From the NCBI GenBank assembly GCA_026315105.1, contig CM048744.1, positions 971,702,221 through 971,766,220 on the forward strand: a stretch of 64,000 nucleotides of DNA, read 5' to 3'. The notes beneath the pieces were generated by a model, which was not told the DNA's origin, searched no databases, and saw nothing but the letters and a program-made list of their open reading frames with translations. The DNA comes from Locusta migratoria (taxonomy: Eukaryota > Arthropoda > Insecta > Orthoptera > Acrididae). Below, piece by piece: positions 10,049-19,886 of the stretch; the stretch's first letter is position 1, and every line of letters begins with the position of its first letter. The translations under genes were made by a program, and so were the position numbers.

Positions 10049-10727
10049 ATTCGTTACTGTTACAGGACTATTCACTGAACATTGTCAGTTGTTTTATTAG
10101 TGTCTTGTTCATGTTCACCACAGTTGTGGCAGGGTTGCCAGATAAACGTTTCTAAATTTCCCCATACCGAGCAATAAAGTCCCAATGTGATACTATTTCG
10201 ACAAGTTTTCCCCAAATATCTTAAATGTAACAAATACTTTAAAACAGAATTTATTAGCAGTATTTGCAGTTTAGAAAGATGGAATTACATGTTCAGGTTC
10301 ATACAATTATCATACAAGTGAAGACATTCTAGCATGTAAACATAAATTTCATTTTGTAAATAAACTTACAGCCGAACCACAAAAAGATGAAAAATGTACA
10401 ATTACAGCAGCAGTATGAAAATATGTTTCCAGTATCTTAAGTATATACCAACATAAAATATAAATTTGCTAAATACCATCAATTTCTTCTTTGAAACTAA
10501 ATTCAAAGTTATTACATGTAATCACTTAATCTCTGAAAATGTACCAAGGCAAATATCTCTCTATCTCTACATTATTTTGTCGCTCTTGAGAAACGAGTAC
10601 AGACAGATACTTCAGTAGCAAACTATGATGTATAAATAATAGCTGAAAAAAATCTACATTAAGAGCCTGAAATATTCAATTACAATTAAAATGATTTCCA
10701 GTCCATGGTGTTCAGCAATCAATTAGA
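10049..10727. other. No recognised gene
   Basis: AT-rich, without long ORFs. A 12-bp sequence at 10059-10070 (TGTTACAGGACT) is the inverse of one near 4092-4103, just outside the opposite end of the palindrome system. It may be residual flank of the original Penelope insertion. Confidence 0.35.
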
Positions 10728-10868
10728 ATAAATATTCCTTCAGAAAAAAACCGTCTTGATTGCAAATAGTTTTATTCCTTATCTAATGATGCATTTCGCC
10801 TTTTAGCAAGGTATCTTCAGATTATCTGCATGACAGAATTTACACAAAATTACAAGGCGTAATTACGA
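10728..10868 (-). repeat. Inverted repeat (left) flanking the CR1-like LINE, with hammerhead-like core
   Basis: About 140 bp that match 16158-16297 in inverted orientation. On the - strand, TAAT precedes CTGAAGA (CTGANGA consensus), then a CC/GG-based stem, GAAA, TGCATC and ATTA, which can pair with TAAT (core about 10785-10825). This resembles the terminal repeats of a Penelope-like element or a related ribozyme-bearing retroelement. Confidence 0.65.
10785..10825 (-). ncRNA. Hammerhead-ribozyme-like core in the left flanking repeat
   Basis: Both conserved boxes are present on the - strand: CTGAAGA, which satisfies CUGANGA, and GAAA. A short hairpin separates them and a putative closing stem TAAT/ATTA surrounds them. 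Stem III would be only about two base pairs, as in minimal hammerheads that work as dimers. This is the best preserved core of the four in the window. Activity is untested. Confidence 0.55.
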
Positions 10869-11684
10869 AATGGGAATTATGGGACATGGGATTATTTTGT
10901 GTTTAGAAGACAGTATAAATGGTAAACAAAGCTTACAATACGCTCTCCGTTGTGTAACACCATAAGTTGTTCTGTGGTGTTTCTATGTTTTTGAATGTTG
11001 GATTTCCTTGTAGCCCTAAAAATGATCGGATAACAACTAATTACAGTTGGAACATACTCGGTGAAGATGTGAAAAGCATAAAACCGATGTTTAATATTAC
11101 CTTAATAGAAGCGCTGGTCTCTCATGATACAACACTGCGCCCGCGCGAACGTTTCGAGTATTTGCTCCAGTAAATAATTACAAAAGTCGTTGTTTTTAAG
11201 CTATATTTAATCGTTTGCAGTTGTTATAAATATAAGTGTTGTTACATTAGTGGAAGTGTTAGTGTAGTGTTAAATAAGGAAAAACGGTGTAAAAAGTTTA
11301 TTTTACCTATCGCGCCTATAGCACGTAGTTGTAGGCCTAATTTAACTCGCGCGAATCATTGTAAACAGTGACTAAAACTTATTTCTAATTACCGATTGTT
11401 CTATTTTTCACTCGCGGCGTACAGTATTTAGGATTTATAAAGTCTGTCAGACGTAAATTTCGTGATTTATCAAAAGTGAATATAGTAATCCGTGTTTATA
11501 GCCTAAATTTTGTTTTCGTGAGCGTGTTTTTTAGGCCTAATTTTTGTTTTCGTGACCGAGTTTCTTTATATCCAGTGCCCTTTCAGTTAATTATATTTGC
11601 GTGAACAGATTTTAATCTCTCTTGGTGTAACTTTTACGTTTTAGTCAGTACTTAATCAAGTTTTTTACGATTTCTATTTTTACC

Positions 11685-14117
11685 ATGGGTGAGAAGTGCG
11701 TGACATGCCATAGGATCGTTAGTTCCGGGGTGTAGTGTGATGGTTGTAGTGGTTTTTTTCATTGGGGCGAATGTAGTGGCGTGGGAAATGGGGATGTAAA
11801 TGAGGCTCACCAGTGGTTTTGTAGGATCTGCAATAGAGATAGGAAAATAATGGAACAGGAGGGGAAAATTGCAGCTCTTCAAGCTGAATTAGATAAGGCA
11901 AGGGAGACTCTGAGCAGGTTAAGGAGGGAGAAGGGTGAACAGCGGTGGGAAGTGGCAACAGGTAACAGGGGGAACAGACTTAGGACAGTTTCAGACAGCT
12001 TTGTCCTTAATGTGAAAAATAGATTTGACCTGTTGCCTCAGTCAGGATCGGATGAGCCTCATGTAGCTGTAACTGTAGAAAGGACACAACAGACTTTCAA
12101 AAAGGACTTGAAAAAGGTAGGGAAAACTGAGAAAAGAAAGAAAGTCTTGTTGTTAGGTAGTTCACATGGTAGAGGTGTTGGCCAACTACTGCAGGAAGAG
12201 CTAGGACCAGGGTACCAGGTCACAAACGTTTTCAAACCAAATGCGGGCCTGGGTCAGGTAACAGAGGATATAGGTTCTTTATGTAAGGATTTCACAATGG
12301 AGGATACCGTGGTTATAGTGGGTGGTCCGGGAAACAGCATTGACAGAAACTGTGAATATTCTATAGAGTGTGACCTGGTGAAGATATCATCGGCAACGAA
12401 GCATACTAGTGTGGGATTTGTATCTGTCTTGAGTCGCCATGATCGGCCTCATTTGAACTCTTCTGTCAGGAGAGTAAACTTGGAGTTGGAACGGCTACTC
12501 ATGTCAGATATGGGGTCCCATATTGGTTTGATTCCTGTGGATGATATCTGTAGGTGGGACTATACTAGGCATGGCCTTCACCTCAACAGGAAAGGGAAGG
12601 GAAAATTGTCTGGGTTGATTGCAAGTAACTTACGGGGGGGCACTGTCACAAATGGTAAAATACCAGTGGTTACAGGTGTCAGAGGGATGCCTTTTTTTAG
12701 GATAGGGAGGGGGGGAAGAAAACCAGTTTTGAGAGAGCTTGTAAGACACCCTCAGTTTGGAAAAGCAGATAAACAGGAGATAGATTTTAGCAAACAATGT
12801 TTAACAGAAAGTAGTCAGAAACTTCCAGTAAATCTTACTCAAGCCATTAGTATGCAATATCAGTTATCTTTATTACATCAAAATATTCCAGGACTCAGAA
12901 ATAAACTTGATGAACTACTCATTTGTATTGATGAAATAGATTCCTCTAGCCCAATTGACATAATTTGCCTCTCTGAACATCATGTGGCCACTGGTATAGA
13001 TATGTTAAACATTCCAGGATTTAATTTAGCTTCACACTTCTGTAGAGGCGATATGGAGGGAGGAGGAGTTGCCACATTCATTAAAAACTGCTATAAATTC
13101 AAGAATATTGATATAAATAAATTCTGTCTAGAGCAGCATTTAGAAGCTTGTGCAACAGAAGTAGAATTCCATAACAGATGTTATATAATAGTAACTATTT
13201 ACCGAGCACCTGCAGGAAATTATAATCTATTCCTAAATCATCTAGAAGCTCTATTGGGATATTTAACAGGAAGAAATAAAGAAATCCTGGTTGCTGGTGA
13301 CTTTAATACAGATTTTCTTATGCAGTCCTCCAGTAAAAATTTATTGCAGTCAGTAACTTTGTCTTTCAATCTAACACACACCGTAAACTTTCCAACTAGG
13401 GTAACTAAAACCTCTAGGACAGCAATTGATAATATTTTTATAGACAAATCAAAGGAACAAAATCATATCATAAAACCAATAATAAATGGCCTGTCAGATC
13501 ATGATATGCAGCTCCTTGTTTTAGGTATAGATTCTAAACAGACTATGAAGACTGCAAAATGTACATACAGGAGAGTAGTCAACCCACCAAAAATTGAAAA
13601 TTTTAGAAAACTCCTCAAAGACATGAACTGGAAAGATGTATATAGTGCTAATGGCATGAATGAAAAATATAATGTATTCATTAATAATATTAGTATCATG
13701 TTTGAAAACTGTTTTCCTCTAAAAGTAACGCGAATTAAACAGAAGTCTATAATAAAACCTTGGATTACACAAGGAATAAAGATTTCATGTAAGACAAAAA
13801 GGAGTATGTATCTATCAGACAAGAGTAGTTGCAATGATGATGATTTAACTAAATATAAGGAATACTGTAAAATATTAAAAAAAGTTATTCAGGTATCTAA
13901 ACAAATGCACTATGAAAAGAAGATAGCAACATCAGGAAACCAAATAAATACAATATGGGATACAGTGAAAGAAGAGACTGGTAGAACCAGAAAGGAACAA
14001 GAGCAGGTACGATTAAGAGTAGCTGAGACATTAGTAACTGATGGGATAGTGTGGCAAATCTATTTAACAAGTACTTTATATCCGTTACTGATAGTATGGG
14101 ATTGTCTGGGTCAGTAA
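11685..14117 (+). pseudogene. CR1-like polyprotein: PHD finger, SGNH hydrolase and endonuclease
   Basis: The start ATG at 11685 has a good context (TACCATGG) and opens a Cys4-His-Cys3 PHD finger: CVTC, CDGC, FFHW, then CRIC at about 11820-11832. Its frame contains a TAG at 11733-11735, between the first and second Cys pairs. A coiled-coil-like stretch follows (about 11850-11930). The SGNH/GDSL hydrolase is at about 12137-12630, with LLLGSSHGRG (nucleophile Ser), GGPGNS (oxyanion Asn) and HGLHLN (His). The endonuclease is at about 12860-13530, with HQNIPGLRNK, LSEHH, TIYRAP, GDFNTD and GLSDHD. Fusion of the ORF1-type domains in frame to the ORF2 endonuclease is unusual, since CR1 elements normally keep two ORFs. 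The reading ends after a frameshift near 14045. Confidence 0.85.
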
Positions 14118-15412
14118 ATGATGCCCTTGAATATTTGAAACTAGCATTTACAAATAACTTCACACACATGAATATGTCAGTCACTTCACCACAAGAAATA
14201 TCTTCCATAATAAAATCTTTAAAAACAAAGAATTCCAGTGGTTACGATGAAATATCAACAAAGTTAATTAAAGCATGTTCTTGTGAACTTAGCACAATCT
14301 TAAGTTATTTGTGTAACCAGTCTATTATAATGGGAACATTTCCTGATTGGCTAAAATATGCAGATATTAAACCTCTCTTCAAGAAGGGGGATAAAGAGAT
14401 ACCATCAAACTACAGACCCATTTCACTTTTGCCAGCATTCTCAAAAATTATAGAAAAGGTAATGTACAAGCAGCTTCTCAACCACTTAACCACAAATGGC
14501 ATATTGTCTAGAACACAGTTTGGATTTCTGAAAGGTTCCGATATCGAGAAGGCTATTTACACTTTCAGTGAGAATGTACTTCATTCATTAGATAATAAAT
14601 TGCAAGCAGCAGGTATTTTCTGTGATTTGTCAAAGGCATTTGATTGTGTGAACCATAACATCCTTTTAAGTAAATTAGAATTCTATGGGGTCATGGGAAA
14701 TGCTGCAAAATGGTTCAAGTCATACCTCACTAACAGGAAACAAAGGGTGTCACTGCAAGTGACTAGTGAATTAGGCCAACAGTCATCATCGGGTTGGGAA
14801 GAAATTACATGTGGTGTCCCACAAGGATCCATCTTAGGGCCATTGCTTTTTCTTGTGTACATTAATGATCTCTCATCAGTTACACTACCAGAAGCAGAGT
14901 TCGTTTTGTTTGCAGATGATACAAGTATTGCAATAAAGAGTAAGTCAAGTATATTGATAGAAAAGTCTGCTAATGATATTTTCATGAACATTAATAAATG
15001 GTTTAAAGCCAACTCATTGTCATTAAACTTTGAAAAGACGCACTACATGCAGTTCAGAACATGTAAGAGATTTCCTGACAGCATATGCATTAAATATGAA
15101 GAAGAGCAGATAGAAGAGGTTGACAGAATTAAATTCCTGGGATTACAGCTTGATAATAAACTTAGTTGGGAGGAGCACACCACAGAACTGCAGAAACGAC
15201 TCAACAAATCTGTATTTTCAATACGAGTGTTATCAGACATAGGAGACATAAAAATAACAAAGCTTGCATACTTTGCTTACTTTCATTCCTTAATGTCATA
15301 TGGTATAATATTTTGGGGTAACTCTTCAAGTCAGTCAAAAGTCTTCAGAGTCCAGAACTGCAGAAACGACTCAACAAATCTGTATTTTCAATACGAGTGT
15401 TATCAGACATAG
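14045..15412 (+). pseudogene. CR1-like reverse transcriptase
   Basis: This continues the polyprotein after a frameshift; homology resumes at ANLFNKYFISVTD. RT motifs are in order: NYRPISLLPAFSKIIEKV, QFGFLKG, FCDLSKAFDCVNHNILL (motif A), CGVPQGSILGPLLFLVYIND (motif B), FADDTS (catalytic, codons 14909-14920), then LNFEKTHYM and KFLGLQLD. The last part runs into the second copy of a 170-bp duplication and terminates prematurely at 15412. All catalytic residues are present, so the enzyme was recently functional. Confidence 0.88.
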
Positions 15413-15522
15413 GAGACATAAAAATAACAAAGCTTGCATACTTTGCTTACTTTCATTCCTTAATGTCATATGGTATAATATTTTGGGGTAACTCTTCAAG
15501 TCAGTCAAAAGTCTTCAGAGTC
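15183..15522 (+). repeat. Perfect 170-bp tandem duplication inside the LINE RT
   Basis: 15183-15352 and 15353-15522 appear identical by eye. 170 is not a multiple of three, so the duplication shifts the reading frame and splits the RT C-terminus. Identity implies a very recent event or an assembly/collapse error. Confidence 0.9.
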
Positions 15523-15909
15523 CAAAAACGTGTAATACGTATTATTTGTGGAGTAAATTCACGGACGTCTTGTAGAAGCCTCTTCAAAGAACTGGGTATA
15601 TTAACTACTGCCTCTCAGTATATTTATTCCTTAATGAAATTTGTCATAAATAATATATCCCTTTTCCCAACAAACAGCTCAGTTCATACATACAATACTA
15701 GAAATAAAAATGATCTACACAAGGATTTAAAAGCACTTACCTTAGTTCAAAAAGGGGTCCACTACTCAGGAACACACATTTTCAATAATTTACCATCAAG
15801 TATAAAAAATTTAGCTACAAATAAAGATCAGTTTAAGAGGAACCTAAAAGACTTTCTAGTGGCCAACTCCTTCTACTCCATTAGTGAATTTCTAAATTGT
15901 ACCAAATGA
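15397..15909 (+). pseudogene. C-terminal part of the CR1-like RT protein
   Basis: Starting inside the second duplicate, this frame gives the usual LINE C-terminus: RVIRIICGV, a YNTRNKNDLH block, a GTHIFNNLPSSIK block, and a final FYSISEFLNCTK before the stop at 15907-15909. Removing one duplicate would join it in frame to the upstream RT; this is an observation about frame only. Confidence 0.85.
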
Positions 15910-16106
15910 TGCATGCACTCATACTATATTAGTATTATTATATTATCAGCAAAAAAAAAAAAACACCCTTAAAAATTATGTATCTGTATTTCTATTATAA
16001 GTGTATGTATTTATATTATTAGTATTATTTGTTATTCAACTTGTAAATTTTGTTTCTTGACATGTTCCACATCCACGAGGATCCCCTCAATATGGATCTA
16101 CGGAAC

Positions 16107-16141
16107 AAATAAATAATCTATCAATCTATCTATCTATCTAC
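16107..16141 (+). repeat. ATCT microsatellite tail of the LINE
   Basis: AATCTATC followed by several CTAT units closes the element. Such short simple repeats instead of poly(A) are usual for CR1-group 3' ends. Confidence 0.8.
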
Positions 16142-16157
16142 AAGATAAGCCCAGGTT

Positions 16158-16297
16158 TGTAATTACGCCTTGTAATTTTGTGTAACTTCTGTCACGCAGA
16201 TAATCTAAAAATGCCCAGCTAAAGGGTGAAACGTGTCATTAAATAAAGAATAAAACAATTTGCAATCAAGACTTTTTTTCTGAAGGAATATTCAATT
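16158..16297 (+). repeat. Inverted repeat (right) flanking the CR1-like LINE, with hammerhead-like core
   Basis: Reverse complement of 10728-10868 with scattered substitutions. The shared parts include the GTAATTACGCCTTGTAATTT block, the AAATAAAGAATAAAAC block and TTGCAATCAAGAC. The core region on the + strand is 16201-16242. Confidence 0.65.
16201..16242 (+). ncRNA. Degenerate hammerhead-like core in the right flanking repeat
   Basis: TAAT, a mutated first box (CTAAAAA for CTGANGA), a GCCC/GGGT hairpin, GAAA, CGTGTC and ATTA. The second box, the GTC cleavage triplet and the TAAT/ATTA closing stem are kept; the first box is damaged, so this copy should be inactive. Confidence 0.45.
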
Positions 16298-16476
16298 ACA
16301 TTAGTAATTCTTTTACAAAACAGAAGATACATTTGGCTTTTGATAATAGCATTACATGCAGTTGACTAGTAGTATAGTAAAGTTACAAAATGTCAAGTAA
16401 ATATGTCACTCTTGTATTGATAGTTTTCAGCCATCGATGTGAAGACCACAAAAGGAATGATGTATGTGTTGATTTG

Positions 16477-16483
<7 letters not shown>

Positions 16484-16513
<30 letters not shown>

Positions 16514-16527
16514 AGAGAGAGAGAGAT
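16484..16527 (+). repeat. GA microsatellite
   Basis: A run of GA dinucleotides with one AAGG interruption, lying in the presumed intron upstream of the channel TM1 exon. Confidence 0.95.
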
Positions 16528-16667
16528 TGTAGCATATGAAGTATGTGTTGTTAGAACTGAAATATCAGGGACATTAGTAGTAATAGATGAAAGTGTTGTC
16601 GCTGAGCTATGGTGATGCTACAGACTGTTATGAAGCCTGTGTAGACAGAGGAGTGTGTGCACGGCAG

Positions 16668-16866
16668 GCAACGTCTCATCGCTGCGCCTGTGGCTGGTGT
16701 TGCGGCGCGACGTGCGAGCGCCGCTGCTGGAGCTGTACCTGCCCACCGGGCTGTTCGTCTGCATGTCGTGGGGCAGCTTCCTGGTGCGACCTGCCATGGT
16801 GCCCGGCCGCATGGTGCTGCTCGTCACCACTCTGCTCTCGCTCGTGACGCTCTTCGAGTCCTCCAG
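16668..16866 (+). CDS. Cys-loop ligand-gated ion channel, exon with TM1-TM2
   Basis: The exon is bounded by an acceptor (CACGGCAG before 16668) and a donor (CAG then GTAGAC at 16867). It encodes GNVSSLRLWLVLRRDVRAPL, then TM1 (LELYLPTGLFVCMSWGSFLV), the RPAMVPGRM loop and TM2 (VLLVTTLLSLVTLFES). The LELYLPTGLFV..SW.SF and VTT.L signatures are characteristic of Cys-loop subunits. The PGRM linker suggests an invertebrate group related to pH-gated or orphan insect chloride channels, so anion selectivity is an inference. It ends in phase 2 and joins exon 17141 to restore an Arg codon. Codon use is GC-rich, unlike the surrounding transposons. Confidence 0.85.
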
Positions 16867-17140
16867 GTAGACCATATTGCTGGCCAACAAACATGGAACA
16901 CCCTCAGGATAGCAACCAATTCAGGTCTATGTACATTCTCTGTGTCACTCTTTTCCATTTCCTTCCCCACTTTCTTTATTAACAACCTATATTTCTATGC
17001 TCAAATGTTCAAATGTTTGTAACCCTATCTGGACTGATGACCCGGCAGTGAAATCCCATAAGCGTTACAAATATTTTTAAATCGTCACACTATAAAAACT
17101 GGGCAGTCATTTTGGAATGTAAGCATCCTGTCTGTTACAG

Positions 17141-17354
17141 GACGAGTGCACCCCCGTCGCAGGGAGTGAAGAGTCTGGACGTGTGGCAGCTGTCGTGCAT
17201 CGTGTTCGTGTTCCTGGCGCTGATGGAGTACGCCACCATCCTGTACTGCATCCGCGGCCCCTTCTGGCAGCATCACCAGGCCTGGGCCTCCACCGTCCGT
17301 GTGGTTCCCAGCTCTGCCACTGTCCACCCAACAAGCGCTTCTTCCAAGGCAAAG
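17141..17354 (+). CDS. Cys-loop ligand-gated ion channel, exon with TM3
   Basis: The acceptor is TCTGTTACAG before 17141 and the donor is AAAG then GTACAG at 17355. The product reads TSAPPSQGVKSLDVWQLSC, then the TM3 core IVFVFLALMEYATILYC, then the beginning of the cytoplasmic TM3-TM4 loop rich in Ser, Val and Pro. The SLDVW...FVFLAL.EYA pattern is a standard Cys-loop TM3. The exon is 214 bp: one base completes the preceding codon and 71 codons follow, so it ends in phase 0. No stop or frameshift is seen. Confidence 0.85.
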
Positions 17355-17576
17355 GTACAGAACAAAACAATAACTGTGTGCACTCATCATATGTGTAAAT
17401 AATTAGTATACATAAGGGAGAGCCCAAATAGAAAGAACACGTATCATTGAACTGGTATAATAAAGCTTGTAATTTTTCTTAAATGTGTGATAAAGAGTAC
17501 TATTCTTAATTATTTCCTGCCTCTATTCAGCCCTTCTTAAGACTTTGCTGTTTATTACGGTTGTTTTGTAATACTA

Positions 17577-18374
17577 CGAGGGTTAGAACTTAAATTGTGG
17601 CAACACTACTGTGGAATGCAATCGAATCTACTATTGTACCATATCACTGGCGTGCGCACAACCGAGGGAAACGCAGTCACTTGTAAGCGAGTGGTCTAAT
17701 GTAATGGTGTCACGGTGTTTTCGAAACAGGAACAAGGGAGTTAAATCAAGATCGAAATTGCCGGAAGTCGTACAGAATGACAGTGTCATAAAGGTCTTCA
17801 AGAGGCGTGCGAGTAATCGGCATTGCTGTACAGAACAGTAACACGTTGAGTAAAAGCCTTCAACGAAGGTCGGCAAACTGTGGCAAATATGCATCGGTCA
17901 GGTCGTCCTAGTGTCTCTGACGAAGAAGTGCACACTGTTGCCGCGTTAGTGGACAGTGATTGACGCCAAACGATTCGTGTCCTCACCCACCCATCATCTT
18001 TCACGACACTGCACGGGTGCATACAGTGCAAGTTATGGCTGCTTTATTTGGTCGATGGGACTGTGAAGTACTGTACCATCCATCATACTCTCAGATCTTA
18101 AGTCCTTGTGACTATGATTAGATTCCAAAGATGAAGGAACCACTTCATGGCATTGGCTTCAGATCTGTTCCAGAGATTAGACAGTCAGTAGACCACTCCA
18201 TTCCCACCATCAACAGAACAGGCTCTGATCACGGTAACTCCGCCTTCCACATCACTGGGAATTGGTTCCACACAGAGCTGGTGACTGCTTTGAAGAACAG
18301 TAACAGGTGAAACATGTAACACTTTTGTATCGGTTGTGAATAAATAGTTGCCACTATTTAAGTTCCAGCCCTCC
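17577..18374 (+). mobile_element. Mariner-like element, internally deleted, in the channel intron
   Basis: The ends CGAGGGTTAGAACTTAAAT and the inverse GAGGGCTGGAACTTAAAT are flanked by TA (17575-17576, 18375-18376). On the + strand, N-terminal mariner residues (KAFNEGRQTVANMHRSGRPS, around 17850-17915) are followed, after a jump, by the C-terminal part (YHPSYSQILSPCDYD, around 18075-18120). The central catalytic region is mostly missing and stops are present. Confidence 0.8.
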
Positions 18375-18907
18375 TATTTAGTGTGTTGTTACAACGTATT
18401 TTGCCTTTTTTTGTTCTGATAAAAACTGGAGACAGTATAGAAGCAAACTAAACTGGAACTACAAATCAGATTAGTTCAGCGACAGTGAGCCATTTCATTT
18501 TTTCTTATCTTATGGAGTAATATACCTTTAATAATCATAGTCTACAGAAACTAAATAAGGCATTCATAGCAGAAGTGGCGCAAATCCGGAAAACGTATTA
18601 GTTTGGGGATTAAGCACAGGTGGTAATAAAAAAGTCAGATTAAACTATACACACTTATTATTAGTTTACTTGCAAACAGAAATTTGTACTTCATTTATCA
18701 TGCCAGTACAGTCACTTAATTACTATACTACAAAAGCATTTAACTCATAATTTTACTTCCTGGGACTTTGGCCCAAATTAGGAATTTGACATGCAATTTA
18801 GGGCGAAATGGTGTTTCATGGTTGGCAAGACTGTAAAAAGTGACGTTACTTATCTGAGTGTATCTCCGTTGTTGTTGTTGTTGTTGTTGTGGTTTTCAGT
18901 CCGGAGA

Positions 18908-19207
18908 CTAGTTTGATGCAGCTCTCCACAATACCCTATCCTGAGCAAGCCTCTTCATCTCCACATAAGAACGGCAACCTACATCTGTCTGAATCTGCTT
19001 ACTGTATCCATCTCTTGGTCTTCCTCTGCGGTTTTCACCCCACACATTTCCCTCCAACACTAAATTCAAAATTCCTTGCTGTCTAAGAATGTGCCCTACC
19101 AATCTATCCCTTCTTTTAGTCAAGGTATGCCAGAAATTTCTTTTCTCTCCAATTCTGTTCAGTACCTCCTCATTAGTTACGCGATCCACCCACCTAATCT
19201 TCAGCAT
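18908..19207 (-). pseudogene. RTE-like LINE C-terminal segment
   Basis: It encodes the post-RT region typical of insect RTE-group elements: RWVDRVTNEEVLNRIGE, RRDRLVGHILRQQG, then RRGRPRDGYSKQIQTDVG. It is separated by a frameshift from the RT part and belongs to the same 5'-truncated insertion. Confidence 0.8.
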
Positions 19208-19350
19208 TCTTCTGTAGCACCATATTTAAAAAGCCTCAATCCTCTTCCTGTCTGCACTGTTTATCGTCCATGTTTCACTCCCATACAAGGCAACACTCCA
19301 TACAAATGCCTTCAGAAAGGACTTCGTTAGGCTTAAATCAATATTCGGTG

Positions 19351-19824
19351 TTAAAAAATTTCTCTTTTCAAGAACGCTTTTCTACCCATTGGCATTCTGC
19401 ATTTTATATCCTCTGTACTGCGACCATCATTTGTTATTTTACTGCCCAAGTAACAACACTCATCTACCTCCTTTATTGTTTCGTTACCTAATCTAATTCC
19501 TTCAGCATCACCTGATTTTCTTAGTCTGCACTCCATTACCCTAGTTTTGCTCTTATTAATGTTGATCTTATATGCACCTTTCAGCACACTGTCCATTCCG
19601 TTTAACTGCTCTTCCAGGTCCTTTGCTGTCTCTGACAGAATTACTATGTCGTCGGCAAAACACAATATTTTTAATCCTTCCCCCTGAACTTTAATTCCTT
19701 CACCAAATTTCTCCTTGTTTTCCTTTACAGCTTGCTCAATGTACAAATTGAATAACGTTGGAGAAAGGCTACAACCTCGTCTTACTCCCTTTCCAACCAC
19801 TGCATCCCTTTCATGCCCTTCCAC
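19351..19824 (-). pseudogene. RTE-like reverse transcriptase, C-terminal half
   Basis: Open on the - strand. It contains GKGVRRGCSLSPTLFNLYIE (motif B, with RR for the usual RQ), LCFADDIVILSE (catalytic FADD), NINKSKTRVM and CCYLGSKITNDGRS. The N-terminal endonuclease and early RT blocks are absent through 5' truncation. It continues, after a frame break near 19350, into the 18908-19207 segment. Confidence 0.85.
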
Positions 19825-19886
19825 TGTGTATCTTCATAGATTACAAACTGAGTGCTTCGGTGACCGGTGTCCGTGTTTTCCCCCAG

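Larger units (their letters stand above)
11200..16141 (+). mobile_element. CR1-like non-LTR retrotransposon, nearly full length
   Basis: A + strand LINE with a 5' region of at least several hundred bases (the exact 5' end is unclear, between about 10870 and 11684), coding 11685-15909, a 3' UTR, and a 3' tail of ATCT units (about 16107-16141). Domain order is PHD finger, SGNH hydrolase, apurinic-like endonuclease, then RT. The PHD and esterase domains are typical of CR1-clade ORF1. Three defects are visible: an amber codon at 11733, a frameshift near 14045, and a 170-bp tandem duplication at 15183-15522. It is inserted between two inverted repeats (10728-10868, 16158-16297). Confidence 0.85.
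18866..19825 (-). mobile_element. RTE-like LINE, 5'-truncated, in the last channel intron
   Basis: A - strand LINE with a simple AAC-repeat 3' tail (GTT units at 18868-18891 on the + strand) and flanking target duplication GTGTATCT (18858-18865 and 19826-19833). It carries the RT from the GVRQGCSLSP block onward to the C-terminal GRPRDGY region. It sits only 61 bp upstream of the splice acceptor for the TM4 exon. Confidence 0.85.

Noticed and set aside
11652..11958. - strand ORFs at the 5' end of the CR1-like LINE as an antisense gene
   Set aside because: Short, without domains, and opposite the PHD-coding region.
16587..16847. Cys-rich ORF (RCACGWCCGATCERRC...) suggestive of a toxin-like or metallothionein peptide
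   Set aside because: It is an alternative frame of the channel TM1-TM2 exon; the Cys come from GC-rich codons read out of frame.
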